Below are positions 45,002 through 54,024 of a stretch of 64,000 bases of DNA, piece after piece. Both the position numbers and the translations under genes were made by a program. Each line of letters opens with the position of its first letter. Within the stretch, counting starts at the first letter, position 1. The notes under the pieces were generated by a model, which saw only the letters and a list, made by a program, of their open reading frames with translations, did no database searches and was not told the origin of the DNA. Source of the stretch: Mixta gaviniae (GTDB lineage Bacteria; Pseudomonadota; Gammaproteobacteria; Enterobacterales; Enterobacteriaceae); the NCBI RefSeq assembly GCF_002953195.1, contig NZ_CP026377.1, positions 4,340,001 through 4,404,000 of the forward strand. The letters are read 5' to 3'.

Positions 45002-46402
45002 ATGCAACATGCTTACGATTACGATGTTATTGTGATTGGCTCCGGCCCGGGCGGTGAAGGCGCCGCAATGGGCCTGGTAAAACAGGGCGCCCGTATCGCC
45101 GTGATTGAGCGCTATCACAATATAGGCGGCGGCTGTACCCACTGGGGGACCATCCCTTCCAAAGCGTTACGCCACGCAGTAAGCCGCACCATCGAATTTA
45201 ACCAAAACCCTTTATACAGCGACCACACCCGCCACCTTCGCTCCTCCTTCGCTGACATCCTGAACCACACGGAAAACGTGATTAATCAGCAGACGCGGAT
45301 GCGCCAGGGCTTTTATGAGCGTAACCACTGCGAACTGTTTCAGGGCGACGCCCGTTTCCTTGATGCCAATACCATCGGTTTAACGCACCCTGACGGATCG
45401 GTTGAGCGGCTGACGGCGGAAAAATTTGTTATCGCCTGCGGCTCGCGCCCTTATCATCCGGCGGACGTCGATTTTACCCATCCGCGCATCTATGATTCCG
45501 ATTCGATCCTGAATCTTCATCACGAGCCGGGACATGTAATTATCTACGGCGCCGGCGTTATCGGCTGTGAATACGCCTCGATTTTCCGCGGCCTGAACGT
45601 CAAGGTGGATTTGATCAACACACGCGACCGCCTGCTGGCGTTTCTTGATCAGGAGATGTCGGATGCGCTCTCTTATCACTTCTGGAACAGCGGCGTGGTT
45701 ATTCGCCATAACGAAGAGTTCGAGAAGATTGAAGGGGTAAGCGATGGCGTGATCATGCACCTGAAGTCGGGCAAAAAGGTGAAGGCGGATTGCCTGCTTT
45801 ACGCCAACGGCCGTACCGGCAACACCGATTCGCTCTCGCTGGAAAACGTAGGCCTAGAAGCGGATGGTCGCGGACTGCTGAAAGTCAACAGTATGTATCA
45901 AACGGCGCAGCCGCATATCTATGCGGTCGGCGACGTTATCGGCTATCCGAGCCTTGCCTCCGCCGCCTATGATCAGGGACGCATCGCCGCGCAGGCAGTG
46001 ATCAAAGGCGAAGCGACCGCGCATCTGATCGAGGATATCCCCACCGGGATTTACACCATTCCGGAAATCAGTTCGGTCGGCAAAACGGAACAGCAGCTTA
46101 CGGCGATGAAAGTGCCTTACGAGGTCGGTCGGGCGCAGTTCAAGCATCTGGCGCGCGCGCAGATCGTCGGTATGAACGTGGGCAGCCTGAAGATTCTGTT
46201 CCACCGCGATACCAAAGAGATCCTTGGCATTCACTGCTTCGGCGAACGTGCGGCGGAGATCATTCACATTGGTCAGGCGATCATGGAGCAAAAAAATGGT
46301 GGCAACACGATTGAGTACTTCGTGAATACCACCTTTAACTACCCCACGATGGCGGAAGCGTATCGCGTTGCCGCCCTGAACGGCTTAAACCGCCTGTTTT
46401 AA
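45002..46402 (+). CDS. sthA: Soluble pyridine nucleotide transhydrogenase SthA (UdhA)
   Basis: FAD-dependent enzyme that moves hydride between NADPH and NAD+, lowering excess NADPH. The 466-aa product has the E. coli length, with the FAD motif [10 protein letters not shown] (13-22), an NAD(P)-binding [11 protein letters not shown], and the FAD C-terminal motif AVGDVIG. In [13 protein letters not shown] the second redox cysteine of the disulfide reductase family is replaced by Thr50, the expected feature of SthA. Its end overlaps that of oxyR by 18 bp. Confidence 0.97.
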   Translation: MQHAYDYDVIVIGSGPGGEGAAMGLVKQGARIAVIERYHNIGGGCTHWGTIPSKALRHAVSRTIEFNQNPLYSDHTRHLRSSFADILNHTENVINQQTRMRQGFYERNHCELFQGDARFLDANTIGLTHPDGSVERLTAEKFVIACGSRPYHPADVDFTHPRIYDSDSILNLHHEPGHVIIYGAGVIGCEYASIFRGLNVKVDLINTRDRLLAFLDQEMSDALSYHFWNSGVVIRHNEEFEKIEGVSDGVIMHLKSGKKVKADCLLYANGRTGNTDSLSLENVGLEADGRGLLKVNSMYQTAQPHIYAVGDVIGYPSLASAAYDQGRIAAQAVIKGEATAHLIEDIPTGIYTIPEISSVGKTEQQLTAMKVPYEVGRAQFKHLARAQIVGMNVGSLKILFHRDTKEILGIHCFGERAAEIIHIGQAIMEQKNGGNTIEYFVNTTFNYPTMAEAYRVAALNGLNRLF

Positions 46403-47302
46403 CGTGGTCGCCATCTGGCCTTGCATGTGGTTGCGGATTGCCTCGGCCAGCTGCTCATAGCGGCTGCGCAGAGGCGATCCCGGCCGATAGACCAGCGCGA
46501 TAGTGCGCTGCGGTACCGGCTTATAGCAGGAGAGATAGGTGATGCCGTCGCGCGTGCGATCCTGCGGCACCGCCAGCGCCGGCAGTAGCGTAATGCCGCT
46601 GCCCGCCGCCACCATATTGCGCAGCGTCTCGAGGCTGGTCGCCCGGAAATGGGTATCCTCATCGGCGCCTGCCTGGAAACAGAAGCCCATCGCCTGATCG
46701 CGCAGGCAGTGGCCATCTTCCAGCATCAGCAATTTCTCGCCCGCCAGATCGGACATCGGCACGCGATCGCGATCCTTCAACGGATGATCCTGCCAGACCG
46801 CCAGCTTCATCGGCTCATCGAACAGCGGCACTTCAATAAAGGCTTCGCTCTCTTTTACCAGCGCCAAAATAGCGCAGTCGAGTTTGCCACTGTCGAGCTG
46901 GTTCAGCAGCTGCTGCGTTTGTGCCTCATGCAGATACATCTCCAGCTTAGGGAAACTTTGGTGCAACATCGGAATGATATGCGGCAGCAGGTAAGGCCCT
47001 ACCGTCGGGATCAGGCCGATATGCAGCGGACCGGACATCGCCTCGCCCTGCTGACTGGCCATCTCCTTCAGCACTTTCACTTCACGCAGTACAGTCCGCG
47101 CCTGATCGACCAGCAGCAGGCCCGCCTGAGTAAACAGCACTTTACGGCTGGTGCGCTCCAGCAGCATCACGCCCAGCTCATCTTCCAGTTTGCGGATCTG
47201 TCCGCTCAGCGTGGGCTGGCTGACATGACAGGCGTCGGCGGCGCGCCGGAAATGGCGATGCTCAGCGAGGGAAACCAGGTATTCAAGATCACGAATATTC
47301 AT
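46385..47302 (-). CDS. oxyR: Hydrogen peroxide sensor/regulator OxyR
   Basis: LysR-family activator of the peroxide response, switched on by disulfide formation. The 305-aa product has the N-terminal helix-turn-helix ([13 protein letters not shown], about 28-40) and both redox cysteines at C199 and C208, exactly as in E. coli. The stop lies inside the end of convergent sthA. Divergent to it is a peroxiredoxin-glutaredoxin gene, with an OxyR-type operator between. Confidence 0.98.
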   Translation of the reverse strand: MNIRDLEYLVSLAEHRHFRRAADACHVSQPTLSGQIRKLEDELGVMLLERTSRKVLFTQAGLLLVDQARTVLREVKVLKEMASQQGEAMSGPLHIGLIPTVGPYLLPHIIPMLHQSFPKLEMYLHEAQTQQLLNQLDSGKLDCAILALVKESEAFIEVPLFDEPMKLAVWQDHPLKDRDRVPMSDLAGEKLLMLEDGHCLRDQAMGFCFQAGADEDTHFRATSLETLRNMVAAGSGITLLPALAVPQDRTRDGITYLSCYKPVPQRTIALVYRPGSPLRSRYEQLAEAIRNHMQGQMATTLKQAV

Positions 47303-47320
47303 TTTATCCTCCGAGCCACG

Positions 47321-47357
47321 ATAGCCCGTGGCAATGAATAGAATAGCAATGAACGAT
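47321..47357. promoter_or_regulatory. OxyR operator between oxyR and the peroxiredoxin gene
   Basis: The sequence reads ATAG-N7-CAAT-N7-ATAG-N7-CGAT, matching the OxyR consensus ATAG-N7-CTAT-N7-ATAG-N7-CTAT in 14 of 16 key bases with exact spacing. It lies 18 bp upstream of oxyR and about 85 bp upstream of the peroxiredoxin start, so it can serve both autoregulation and activation of the divergent gene. Confidence 0.82.
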
Positions 47358-47442
47358 TAGCCCTATCAAGCCTGGATAAGAATAATGCACATCAGAAGTT
47401 AAAGAGATCAAACGCAACGTTAATAAAGAGGTATTGATTCTT

Positions 47443-48177
47443 ATGTTTGCAAGTCAGGAAGGTAAAAGCGTCCCACAGGTCACTTTCCACACACGTCAGG
47501 GCGACAGCTGGGTCGATGTTACAACTGACGAGCTGTTTAAGGGCAAAACCGTTATCGTATTTTCGCTGCCGGGCGCGTTCACCCCGACCTGCTCCTCCAG
47601 CCATCTGCCGCGCTATAACGAGCTGGCGGGTGTCTTCGCGCAGCATGGCGTCGACAGCATTCTGTGCGTTTCCGTTAACGATACTTTCGTGATGAACGCC
47701 TGGAAAGCGGATCAGCATGCGGACAACATCACCTTTATTCCGGACGGCAACGGTGATTTTACCCGCGGTATGGAGATGCTGGTCGAGAAAGCTGACCTGG
47801 GCTTCGGTCCACGCTCATGGCGTTACTCTATGCTGGTACGCGACGGCGTGGTAGTGAAGATGTTTGTTGAGCCGAACAAGCCGGGTGACCCGTTTGAAGT
47901 CTCCGACGCTGACACCATGCTGCGTTACCTGGCACCGGAATTTAAAGTGCAGGAGTCCGTCTCTCTGTTCACCAAGCCGGGCTGCCCGTTCTGCACCAAA
48001 GCAAAACAGATGCTGCTTGACCGTGGCATTCAGTATGAAGAAATCGTACTGGGACAAGATGCCACCACTGTTAGCCTGCGCGCCATGACCGGCCGCGCGA
48101 CCGTACCGCAGGTATTTATCGGCGGACGTCATATTGGCGGCAGCGACGATCTGGAAAGATACTTCCAGGTTGCTTAA
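47443..48177 (+). CDS. Peroxiredoxin-glutaredoxin fusion (hybrid Prx5/Grx)
   Basis: Glutathione-dependent peroxidase of the hybrid type known from Haemophilus influenzae (PGdx), reducing hydrogen and alkyl peroxides. The 244-aa product has an N-terminal Prx5 domain (about 1-165) with the peroxidatic cysteine C50 in PGAFTPTC, joined to a C-terminal glutaredoxin domain (about 170-244) with the redox centre CPFC (181-184), the TVPQ cis-proline motif and GGSDD. The ATG at 47443 has AAAGAGG ten bases upstream; a TTG at 47434 is possible. Its position beside oxyR and the OxyR operator argue for peroxide induction. In E. coli this slot holds the oxyS RNA gene. Confidence 0.94.
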   Translation: MFASQEGKSVPQVTFHTRQGDSWVDVTTDELFKGKTVIVFSLPGAFTPTCSSSHLPRYNELAGVFAQHGVDSILCVSVNDTFVMNAWKADQHADNITFIPDGNGDFTRGMEMLVEKADLGFGPRSWRYSMLVRDGVVVKMFVEPNKPGDPFEVSDADTMLRYLAPEFKVQESVSLFTKPGCPFCTKAKQMLLDRGIQYEEIVLGQDATTVSLRAMTGRATVPQVFIGGRHIGGSDDLERYFQVA

Positions 48178-48186
48178 AAAATCCGG

Positions 48187-48216
48187 AAACCGGCTCCGTT
48201 ACCCATGCCGGTTTTC
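48187..48216 (+). terminator. First terminator-like hairpin after the peroxiredoxin gene
   Basis: An 8-bp stem (48187-48194 with 48207-48214) with a 12-base loop, followed by a short T tract. It is weaker than the hairpin 45 bp further on. Confidence 0.55.
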
Positions 48217-48255
48217 AGATGTGCCTATAAAAAGAAATATCTGAAGTCAGAGGTT

Positions 48256-48281
48256 GGCGGGCAAGAATGCCCGCCTTTTTT
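48256..48281 (+). terminator. Strong terminator after the peroxiredoxin gene
   Basis: A perfect 8-bp GC-rich stem (48256-48263 with 48268-48275), AGAA loop, and six T residues. It ends plus-strand transcription from the peroxiredoxin gene before the convergent peptide genes. Confidence 0.93.
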
Positions 48282-48387
48282 ACAGGGCAGCGTCTGAAAA
48301 GAACTATTTATCACAATCTATGCGGGATTAATGAAATAACCTTCTCTCGGTCAATAAATAAATATTTAAATAACCCTTTCGCTGTCA

Positions 48388-48717
48388 TTAACTGCCAGGC
48401 TTACCGCGCATGACATCAAGTAATAATTCCGCTGCGATAACCTTGCCGTTTTCATAACCCACATAAGGGCCGCCTATAGCGCCGACCGCTGCGCCCAGCA
48501 ACGCGCCGCCGATCATACCGATTAAGGCCGTAAAACCGCCGCCAATGCCGATTACATCACTACTGCTGGCGCCGCGTCCGCCCATAATCGCCAGCGTCCA
48601 GCTACCCAGAACCGCACCGCCGACCGAACAGACGGCAGCTTCGATGAGATTGAACAGTGCATTATCGCCATAGCCGCCGCTTACTTTTACTACCTCATTG
48701 CAATTTAACTCACGCAT
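48388..48717 (-). CDS. Class II microcin-like peptide with double-glycine leader (peptide A)
   Basis: A 109-aa product starting MRELNCNEVVKVSGG, a typical double-glycine leader that would be cut after G15 by a peptidase-containing ABC exporter. The remaining ~94 residues are hydrophobic and rich in Gly/Ala, with glycine-zipper patterns (GGGFTALIGMIGGALLGAAVG around 60-80) suited to membrane insertion, one cysteine at C30, and a polar end. AAGGAT precedes the ATG at 48717. It lies 36 bp downstream of a sister gene with a matching leader, so the pair looks like a two-component bacteriocin. I recognise the leader class, not a named family member; the target is unknown. Confidence 0.72.
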   Translation of the reverse strand: MRELNCNEVVKVSGGYGDNALFNLIEAAVCSVGGAVLGSWTLAIMGGRGASSSDVIGIGGGFTALIGMIGGALLGAAVGAIGGPYVGYENGKVIAAELLLDVMRGKPGS

Positions 48718-48753
48718 ATCCTTATCCTTAATTAAACAGCAGACGAAAAAGGC

Positions 48754-49101
48754 TTAAAGCTGGCCGCCGATCAGGGCCCGGGCTGCTTCCACAGCCAGCG
48801 GGAAGCTGTAGCTTAATGGCACCAGCAGACCACCAACCACGCCGCCTACGCCGCCGATGACCGCACCGCCTACGGCACCCACCAGCTGACCAATAATGCC
48901 CAGCCCAAAAACGCCCATCGCATCGGCGCCATGCAGATAACCGATCGATCCGCCAATGGCCGCAGCCGCAACGCCGCCCAGCACAGAACTGGCCAAACGA
49001 TCCGCGACAAAATTAAACGCATCACCAGCAAAGGTTACGGCATCGCTAACCGCGCTGGCGCCGGAAACAGCTGACAGTTCATTAAAAGTTAATTCTCGCA
49101 T
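48754..49101 (-). CDS. Class II microcin-like peptide with double-glycine-type leader (peptide B)
   Basis: A 115-aa product starting MRELTFNELSAVSGA, clearly related to the leader of peptide A but with GA rather than GG at the likely cleavage site. The mature part is Gly/Ala/Val-rich with long zipper-like stretches (for example GAVGGAVIGGVGGVVGG). The ATG at 49101 has AGGAG five bases upstream. An in-frame extension to 49203 would add 34 residues including a hydrophobic stretch, but it would put the leader motif inside the protein, so I reject it. It is the first gene of the two-gene unit. Confidence 0.7.
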   Translation of the reverse strand: MRELTFNELSAVSGASAVSDAVTFAGDAFNFVADRLASSVLGGVAAAAIGGSIGYLHGADAMGVFGLGIIGQLVGAVGGAVIGGVGGVVGGLLVPLSYSFPLAVEAARALIGGQL

Positions 49102-49321
49102 ATTCACTCCTGCTATAAATTTAAAATGACCGCGTTTAAAGCAAGATAAAATTATCAGGCCGGCTTGTATAATAAATAGAAAAATAGCCATTTTTCGCGC
49201 CATCCTTTAATAAATAAGGCAGAAAAACGGAATGTTCTGGCACAGATAAATAGTGGGAGTGAAGAAAAATGAGAGATAGGCAGGCGCGAACAAAATAAGC
49301 ATGAACACTATTATCAGCCAT
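49102..49321. other. A/T-rich upstream region of the peptide genes
   Basis: This stretch is markedly more A/T-rich than the surrounding genes and should hold the promoter for the two peptide genes on the minus strand, but no convincing -35/-10 pair stands out. A 61-codon minus-strand frame (49136-49321) crosses it; it has a hydrophobic first half but no ribosome-binding site, so I do not call it a gene. Confidence 0.4.
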
Positions 49322-49345
49322 AGAGGGGTAGAAATTTACCCCTCT
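49322..49345 (-). terminator. Hairpin after argH, possible terminator
   Basis: A perfect 9-bp inverted repeat (49322-49330 with 49337-49345) with a six-base A/T loop lies 12 bp past the argH stop. There is no T run after it on the minus strand, so it may act as an mRNA 3' stabiliser or a weak terminator. Confidence 0.5.
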
Positions 49346-49357
49346 GGCTTGCAGGAA

Positions 49358-50734
49358 TTACTCTGCCAGACGATGGCGCGCCTCGGCAATTGCCGCCGCG
49401 ATCTGCTGCGGTGCCACCCCACCTTTGGCGTTACGTTTATCCAGACAGGACTGCAGAGACAGCACCGGGTAAACATCCTGTTCGATAACCGGACTGAACT
49501 GCTGCAGCTGCGCCAGCGTTAAGGCTTCCAGCGCCACGCCCTGACCGATCGCGGCCACCACCGCCTCGCCGACGATATGGTGCGCCTCACGGAAAGGAAT
49601 GCCTTTCGCCACCAAGTAATCCGCCAGCTCTGTGGCGTTGGCATAGCCCTGCTCCGCCGCTTCCTGGCAACGCGCGTGCTTCAGCTGAATGCCATCCAGC
49701 ACCAGCACCGCCATATACAGACAGTCAAGCCAGGTGTCGAGCGCGTCGAACAGTCCCTCTTTGTCTTCCTGCATATCTTTGTTGTAGGCCAGCGGCAGCC
49801 CTTTCAGCGTCATCATCATGCCGGTCAGCGCGCCCTGCACCCGACCGCATTTACCCCGAATCAGCTCCAGCGCGTCCGGGTTTTTCTTTTGCGGCATCAA
49901 CGATGAGCCGGAGGTTACGCGATCGGACAGCTCCACGAAGTTCGCTTCGCCGGTATTAAAGAAAATCAGGTCTTCCGCAAAGCGCGACAGATGCACCATG
50001 CCGATAGCGGCGTCCGACAGCAGCTCCAGCGCATGATCGCGATCGGAGACGCTGTCCAGGCTATTACGCGTGGCGGAAGCGAAGCCCAGCCAGCCGGCCA
50101 GCTGCTCGCGGTCGATCTCATAGGCAGTGCCGGCCAGCGCGCCGCAGCCCAGCGGGCTAACGTCCAGACGCTTCAGCGTATCTTCTAAGCGGCTCTCGTC
50201 GCGCGCCAGCATCTCAACATAGGCCAGACACCAGTGGGCAAAAGTGACCGGCTGGGCGCGCTGCAGGTGCGTATAGCCCGGCATCACCGCGTCCTGGTTC
50301 GCCTCGGCCGTCGCTACCAGCGCCTGCTGCAGCTCGCGCACCGCGCTCAGCAACAGCAGCACCTGCTCTTTGCACCACAGTTTTAAGTCAGTGGCGACCT
50401 GATCGTTACGGCTGCGTCCGGTATGCAGTTTTTTGCCCAGCGCGCCGACTTTATCGATCAGACGCCCTTCTACCCAGCTATGAATATCTTCAGCATCGCT
50501 TGCCAAAATCTGCTGCGGATTGACGCGCACCTCTTCCAGCAGCACGTTCAGCGCGGCTTCCAGCTGCTGCTGTTCCTCCTGCGTCAGCACGTTTACGGTC
50601 ACCAGCGCTTTCGACCAGGCGACAGAGCCGACAATGTCCTGCTCCGCCAGGCGATAATCAAAACGCAGCGAGTCGTTAAACTGTTTAAACCGTCCATCGG
50701 CCGCCTGTGTAAACCGTCCACCCCATAGTGCCAT
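49358..50734 (-). CDS. argH: Argininosuccinate lyase ArgH
   Basis: Splits argininosuccinate into arginine and fumarate, the last step of arginine synthesis. The 458-aa product has the fumarase/aspartase superfamily signature [12 protein letters not shown] with the catalytic serine, and HTGRSRNDQ. The ATG at 50734 ([10 protein letters not shown]) matches the family start and has AGGAG upstream; a longer frame from 50797 is not conserved. Last gene of argCBGH. Confidence 0.97.
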   Translation of the reverse strand: MALWGGRFTQAADGRFKQFNDSLRFDYRLAEQDIVGSVAWSKALVTVNVLTQEEQQQLEAALNVLLEEVRVNPQQILASDAEDIHSWVEGRLIDKVGALGKKLHTGRSRNDQVATDLKLWCKEQVLLLLSAVRELQQALVATAEANQDAVMPGYTHLQRAQPVTFAHWCLAYVEMLARDESRLEDTLKRLDVSPLGCGALAGTAYEIDREQLAGWLGFASATRNSLDSVSDRDHALELLSDAAIGMVHLSRFAEDLIFFNTGEANFVELSDRVTSGSSLMPQKKNPDALELIRGKCGRVQGALTGMMMTLKGLPLAYNKDMQEDKEGLFDALDTWLDCLYMAVLVLDGIQLKHARCQEAAEQGYANATELADYLVAKGIPFREAHHIVGEAVVAAIGQGVALEALTLAQLQQFSPVIEQDVYPVLSLQSCLDKRNAKGGVAPQQIAAAIAEARHRLAE

Positions 50735-50814
50735 CTTCAATGCTCCTGAAATCTGTTGCGCGCAAGGCTCTCTGCTTGATCCAGGGCGGCGAACCACGCG
50801 CCGCCCCTGTGGCG

Positions 50815-52026
50815 TTACTTCTTCTCGTTCAGCGCGCGGATGCGTGAAGAGAGCGAGAACAGACGGATAAAGCCGCCCGCATGGCTGTGGTCGTAAACTT
50901 CATCTTCGCCGAAGGTCGCGAACTCTTCGGAATAGAGGCTGTTAGCGGATTTTTTCTGAATCGCCGTGACCTGCCCTTTATAAAGCTGCAACACCACTTC
51001 ACCATTAACGTCAGCGGCCAGCGATTCAGCGGCAGCCTGCAGCGATTTGCGCAGCGGCGCGAACCAGCGCCCGTCATAAACCACGTAGGACATCTCCTGG
51101 CCCAGCTGCTCGCGCCATTTAAAGCTGTCGCGATCCAGTACCAGCTGCTCTACCGCACGCAGCGCATTGACCATGATGGTGCCGCCCGGGGTTTCATAGC
51201 AGCCGCGCGATTTGATGCCCACCAGCCGGTTTTCCACGATATCGATACGGCCTACGCCGTGCTTCGCGCCCAGCACGTTCAGCTTTTCCAGGCACTGGAA
51301 CGGGCTCAGCGTTTCGCCGTTAACCGCCACCACGCAACCTTTCTCTACCGTTACGGTAACCTGCTCCGGCTGATCCGGTGCTTCCAGCGGATCGACGGTC
51401 CAGACCCAGCAATCTTTATTCGGCGCGTTCCACGGGCTTTCCAGCACGCCGCCTTCGGTGGAGATATGCCAGGCGTTCTCGTCGCGGCTGTAGATTTTCT
51501 CCAGCGACGCGGTGGTCGGAATATCGCGCTCTTTCAGGTAATCGAGCAGCGCTTCACGCGAACGCAGGTTCCATTCGCGCCACGGTGCCACCACTTTCAG
51601 GTGCGGCGCCAGCGCGGTATAGGTGGTTTCAAAACGCACCTGATCGTTGCCTTTACCGGTCGCGCCGTGGCACAGAGCGTCAGCGCCGACCTTCAGCGCC
51701 AGCTCAACCTGGGCTTTAGCGATAATCGGACGCGCCATGGAGGTGCCCAGCAGATAGGTGCCTTCATACAGCGCGCCAGTCTGCAGAACCGGATAAACGT
51801 AATCGCGGATAAACTCTTCGCGCAGGTCGGCAATATGGCACTCTGACGCGCCGGACTGCAGCGCTTTCTTCTCTACGCCGACCAAATCTTCGCGATCCTG
51901 GCCGATATCGGCGACGAAGGCGACCACTTCACAGCCGTAGTTCTCTTTCAGCCATGGAATAATGGCCGAGGTATCCAGACCGCCGGAGTAAGCCAGAACG
52001 ATTTTTTTGATGCCTTGGTTTTGCAT
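50815..52026 (-). CDS. argG: Argininosuccinate synthase ArgG (short type)
   Basis: Joins citrulline and aspartate using ATP. The 403-aa product has the N-type ATP pyrophosphatase motif AYSGGLDTS (13-21). It belongs to the ~400-residue type, different from the 447-aa enzyme that E. coli carries at another locus. Here it sits between argB and argH, so the whole pathway from N-acetylglutamate to arginine, except argD and argF/I, is in one cluster. It is 25 bp after argB. Confidence 0.97.
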   Translation of the reverse strand: MQNQGIKKIVLAYSGGLDTSAIIPWLKENYGCEVVAFVADIGQDREDLVGVEKKALQSGASECHIADLREEFIRDYVYPVLQTGALYEGTYLLGTSMARPIIAKAQVELALKVGADALCHGATGKGNDQVRFETTYTALAPHLKVVAPWREWNLRSREALLDYLKERDIPTTASLEKIYSRDENAWHISTEGGVLESPWNAPNKDCWVWTVDPLEAPDQPEQVTVTVEKGCVVAVNGETLSPFQCLEKLNVLGAKHGVGRIDIVENRLVGIKSRGCYETPGGTIMVNALRAVEQLVLDRDSFKWREQLGQEMSYVVYDGRWFAPLRKSLQAAAESLAADVNGEVVLQLYKGQVTAIQKKSANSLYSEEFATFGEDEVYDHSHAGGFIRLFSLSSRIRALNEKK

Positions 52027-52051
52027 TTCTTAATCCTTGAATGTGGTGTTG

Positions 52052-52828
52052 TTATGCGTGGATCCGGGTGCCAATGGACACGCCGTTAAACAGAGAAGGA
52101 AGCTGCTCAGCATGGCGCCAGCTGGCGATATCAACCGGGCGGCCCAGCGTGCGCGCCGCATCCAGTGCCGCATGAACTTTCACGATCATGCCGTCGGTAA
52201 TGATGCCCTGGGCGATCAGCTGTTCCGCTTTCGCCGCCGTCATTTCGGCGATCCGCTGGCCTTTGCCGTCGAGAATGCCGCTGACATCGGAGAGTAAAAT
52301 CAGATCCGCGCCCAGCGTCGCCGCCAGCGCCGTCGCCGCCTGGTCGGCATTAACGTTCATTAGCTCGCCCTGTTCGGTAATGCCGATCGAGCTGACGACC
52401 GGCATATAGCCCGCTTGCAGCAACGTATTCAGCAGTGCTGGCGAACCCGGCAGCGCATTGCCGACGTGGCCTAACTCTTCGTCAAACTGCGCCACATTGG
52501 CCATGCCGCCATCGCCCAGGCAGAGGCCGACCGCCGGAATAGCATGTTTCTTCGCCCAGGCCAGTAGCGTCTTGTTCGCCGTGCCGGCCAGCGCGCCGGT
52601 GATAATGTCGATCTGATCCGCAGGCGTCACGCGCAGGCCGTTTTTCTTCTTCACCGGCAGCGCCAGCTTTTTCATCAGCTCATCCACCAGGCAGCCGCCG
52701 CCGTGAACGATCAGCAGCGGGCGCTGATGCGCTTCCCGGTAGATCACCAGCGCATTAAACAGACGCGCCAGCGCTTCTTCGCTATCCAGCAGCACGCCGC
52801 CCAGTTTGATAATCAATGGAGTGGTCAT
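52052..52828 (-). CDS. argB: Acetylglutamate kinase ArgB
   Basis: Phosphorylates N-acetylglutamate, the second step of arginine synthesis. The 258-aa product has the E. coli length, with the amino acid kinase motif [10 protein letters not shown] at the start, the VHGGG loop and the [17 protein letters not shown] segment. The ATG at 52828 matches the family start; one at 52837 is also in frame. Confidence 0.97.
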   Translation of the reverse strand: MTTPLIIKLGGVLLDSEEALARLFNALVIYREAHQRPLLIVHGGGCLVDELMKKLALPVKKKNGLRVTPADQIDIITGALAGTANKTLLAWAKKHAIPAVGLCLGDGGMANVAQFDEELGHVGNALPGSPALLNTLLQAGYMPVVSSIGITEQGELMNVNADQAATALAATLGADLILLSDVSGILDGKGQRIAEMTAAKAEQLIAQGIITDGMIVKVHAALDAARTLGRPVDIASWRHAEQLPSLFNGVSIGTRIHA

Positions 52829-52841
52829 AATCTTCATCCGC

Positions 52842-53846
52842 TTAAATAAGTGACTGGGTTTCCGGGAAACCGAAACGAATATTGAGACACTGCACCGCCT
52901 GCGATGCCGCGCCTTTCAACAGGTTATCTTCCGCCGCGACCACAATCAGATGTTCATCCTCCAGCGCGAAGCCGATATCGCAGAACGGCAGACCCACGAC
53001 CGCTTTCAGCGCCGGCACGCCCTGTTCATAGACGCGCACCAGCGGCTTATCCTGATAGGCGTTATGGAACGCCTCCGTAATATCTTCCCGGCTGACGCCC
53101 GGCTGTAAACGGCAGGTAATGGTGGCTAGAATGCCGCGCGGGAAACTGCCGAGATGCGGAGTGAAGACCACCGGCACGCCGAGGTGCGCCTCGATTTCCG
53201 GCCGATGGCGATGGGTAAACATGCCGTACGGCTGTAGGCTAACTTCGCAAAAACTGTTATTCATCGTCGCCTTGCGTCCGGCGCCGCTGACGCCGCTGGT
53301 GGCGTTAATGACCGGCCACTGCGCCTCATGCAGCAGGCCCGCTTCGATCAGCGGCTTCAGCGCCAGCTGCGCGGCGGTGGGATAGCAGCCGGGCACGGCG
53401 ATCAGCTGCGCCTCTTTAATGGCGTCGTGCTGCCATTCCGCCAGGCCGTAAACCGCCTTTTCCAGCCACTCTGCATGTTGGTGGTTGAAGCCGTAGCAGC
53501 GTGAATAAAACGCCTGGTCGTTCACGCGGAACGCGCCGGAGAGATCGAACACCACGCAACCCGCCGCAAGGAACTGCGGGGCCAGGTCATGGCTGACTTC
53601 ATGCGCAGTGGCAAGAAACACCACGTCCACTTTACCGGCGTAAACGGCGACGTCGCTCAGCGGCTCCAGCGGCAGATCGACTGTGCCCTTCAGCTGGGGA
53701 TGCAGCTCGGAAAGGCGTTTTCCGGCATCCGGGCTTTGCGCTGAAACCGCTAAAGCGGTTATGTTCATATGTGGATGGCGATTCAGAAAGGTCGCCAGTT
53801 CAACCCCAGCGTAGCCGCTGGCACCAACAATCAGCGTATTCAACAT
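52842..53846 (-). CDS. argC: N-acetyl-gamma-glutamyl-phosphate reductase ArgC
   Basis: NADPH-dependent reductase for the third arginine step. The 334-aa product has the E. coli length, with the Rossmann motif GASGYAG (8-14) and the catalytic cysteine C154 in VPGCYPTA. The ATG at 53846 gives the family N-terminus [11 protein letters not shown]; a frame from 53957 would read through the control region. First gene of argCBGH, divergent from argE. Confidence 0.97.
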   Translation of the reverse strand: MLNTLIVGASGYAGVELATFLNRHPHMNITALAVSAQSPDAGKRLSELHPQLKGTVDLPLEPLSDVAVYAGKVDVVFLATAHEVSHDLAPQFLAAGCVVFDLSGAFRVNDQAFYSRCYGFNHQHAEWLEKAVYGLAEWQHDAIKEAQLIAVPGCYPTAAQLALKPLIEAGLLHEAQWPVINATSGVSGAGRKATMNNSFCEVSLQPYGMFTHRHRPEIEAHLGVPVVFTPHLGSFPRGILATITCRLQPGVSREDITEAFHNAYQDKPLVRVYEQGVPALKAVVGLPFCDIGFALEDEHLIVVAAEDNLLKGAASQAVQCLNIRFGFPETQSLI

Positions 53847-53960
53847 CAGGCCGTCTACCTTATTACAGTCGTTCAGATCCGGTGTGCAGCCCTGTCGCCG
53901 CGCGCCCATGAAGTCTAACGTTAAACTGCGGGTTAATTCATTTCCCATCCCGCGCACGTT

Positions 53961-53999
53961 ATTGTATTTTTATTCACTATTAATGCATGAATATTGATA
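53961..53999. promoter_or_regulatory. Pair of ARG boxes (ArgR operator) between argC and argE
   Basis: Two 18-bp ArgR sites at 53961-53978 and 53982-53999 are separated by exactly 3 bp, the canonical arrangement for one ArgR hexamer. Each resembles the consensus TGAAT-N4-ATTCA; the first ends in ATTCA intact. A TACAAT on the minus strand (complement of 53961-53966), a plausible argC -10 box, overlaps the first site. Repression by arginine of both divergent transcripts follows. Confidence 0.82.
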
Positions 54000-54024
54000 C
54001 ATCCTAACTCAAGGACCGTCAACA

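Noticed and set aside
49102..49203. A 34-residue N-terminal extension of peptide B
   Set aside because: It would bury the leader motif inside the protein, whereas the ATG at 49101 has a strong ribosome-binding site and gives a leader matching peptide A.
49136..49321. A 61-codon frame upstream of the peptide genes, considered as an immunity protein
   Set aside because: Its ATG has no ribosome-binding site and overlaps the argH hairpin; only the first half is hydrophobic. It remains possible but unsupported.
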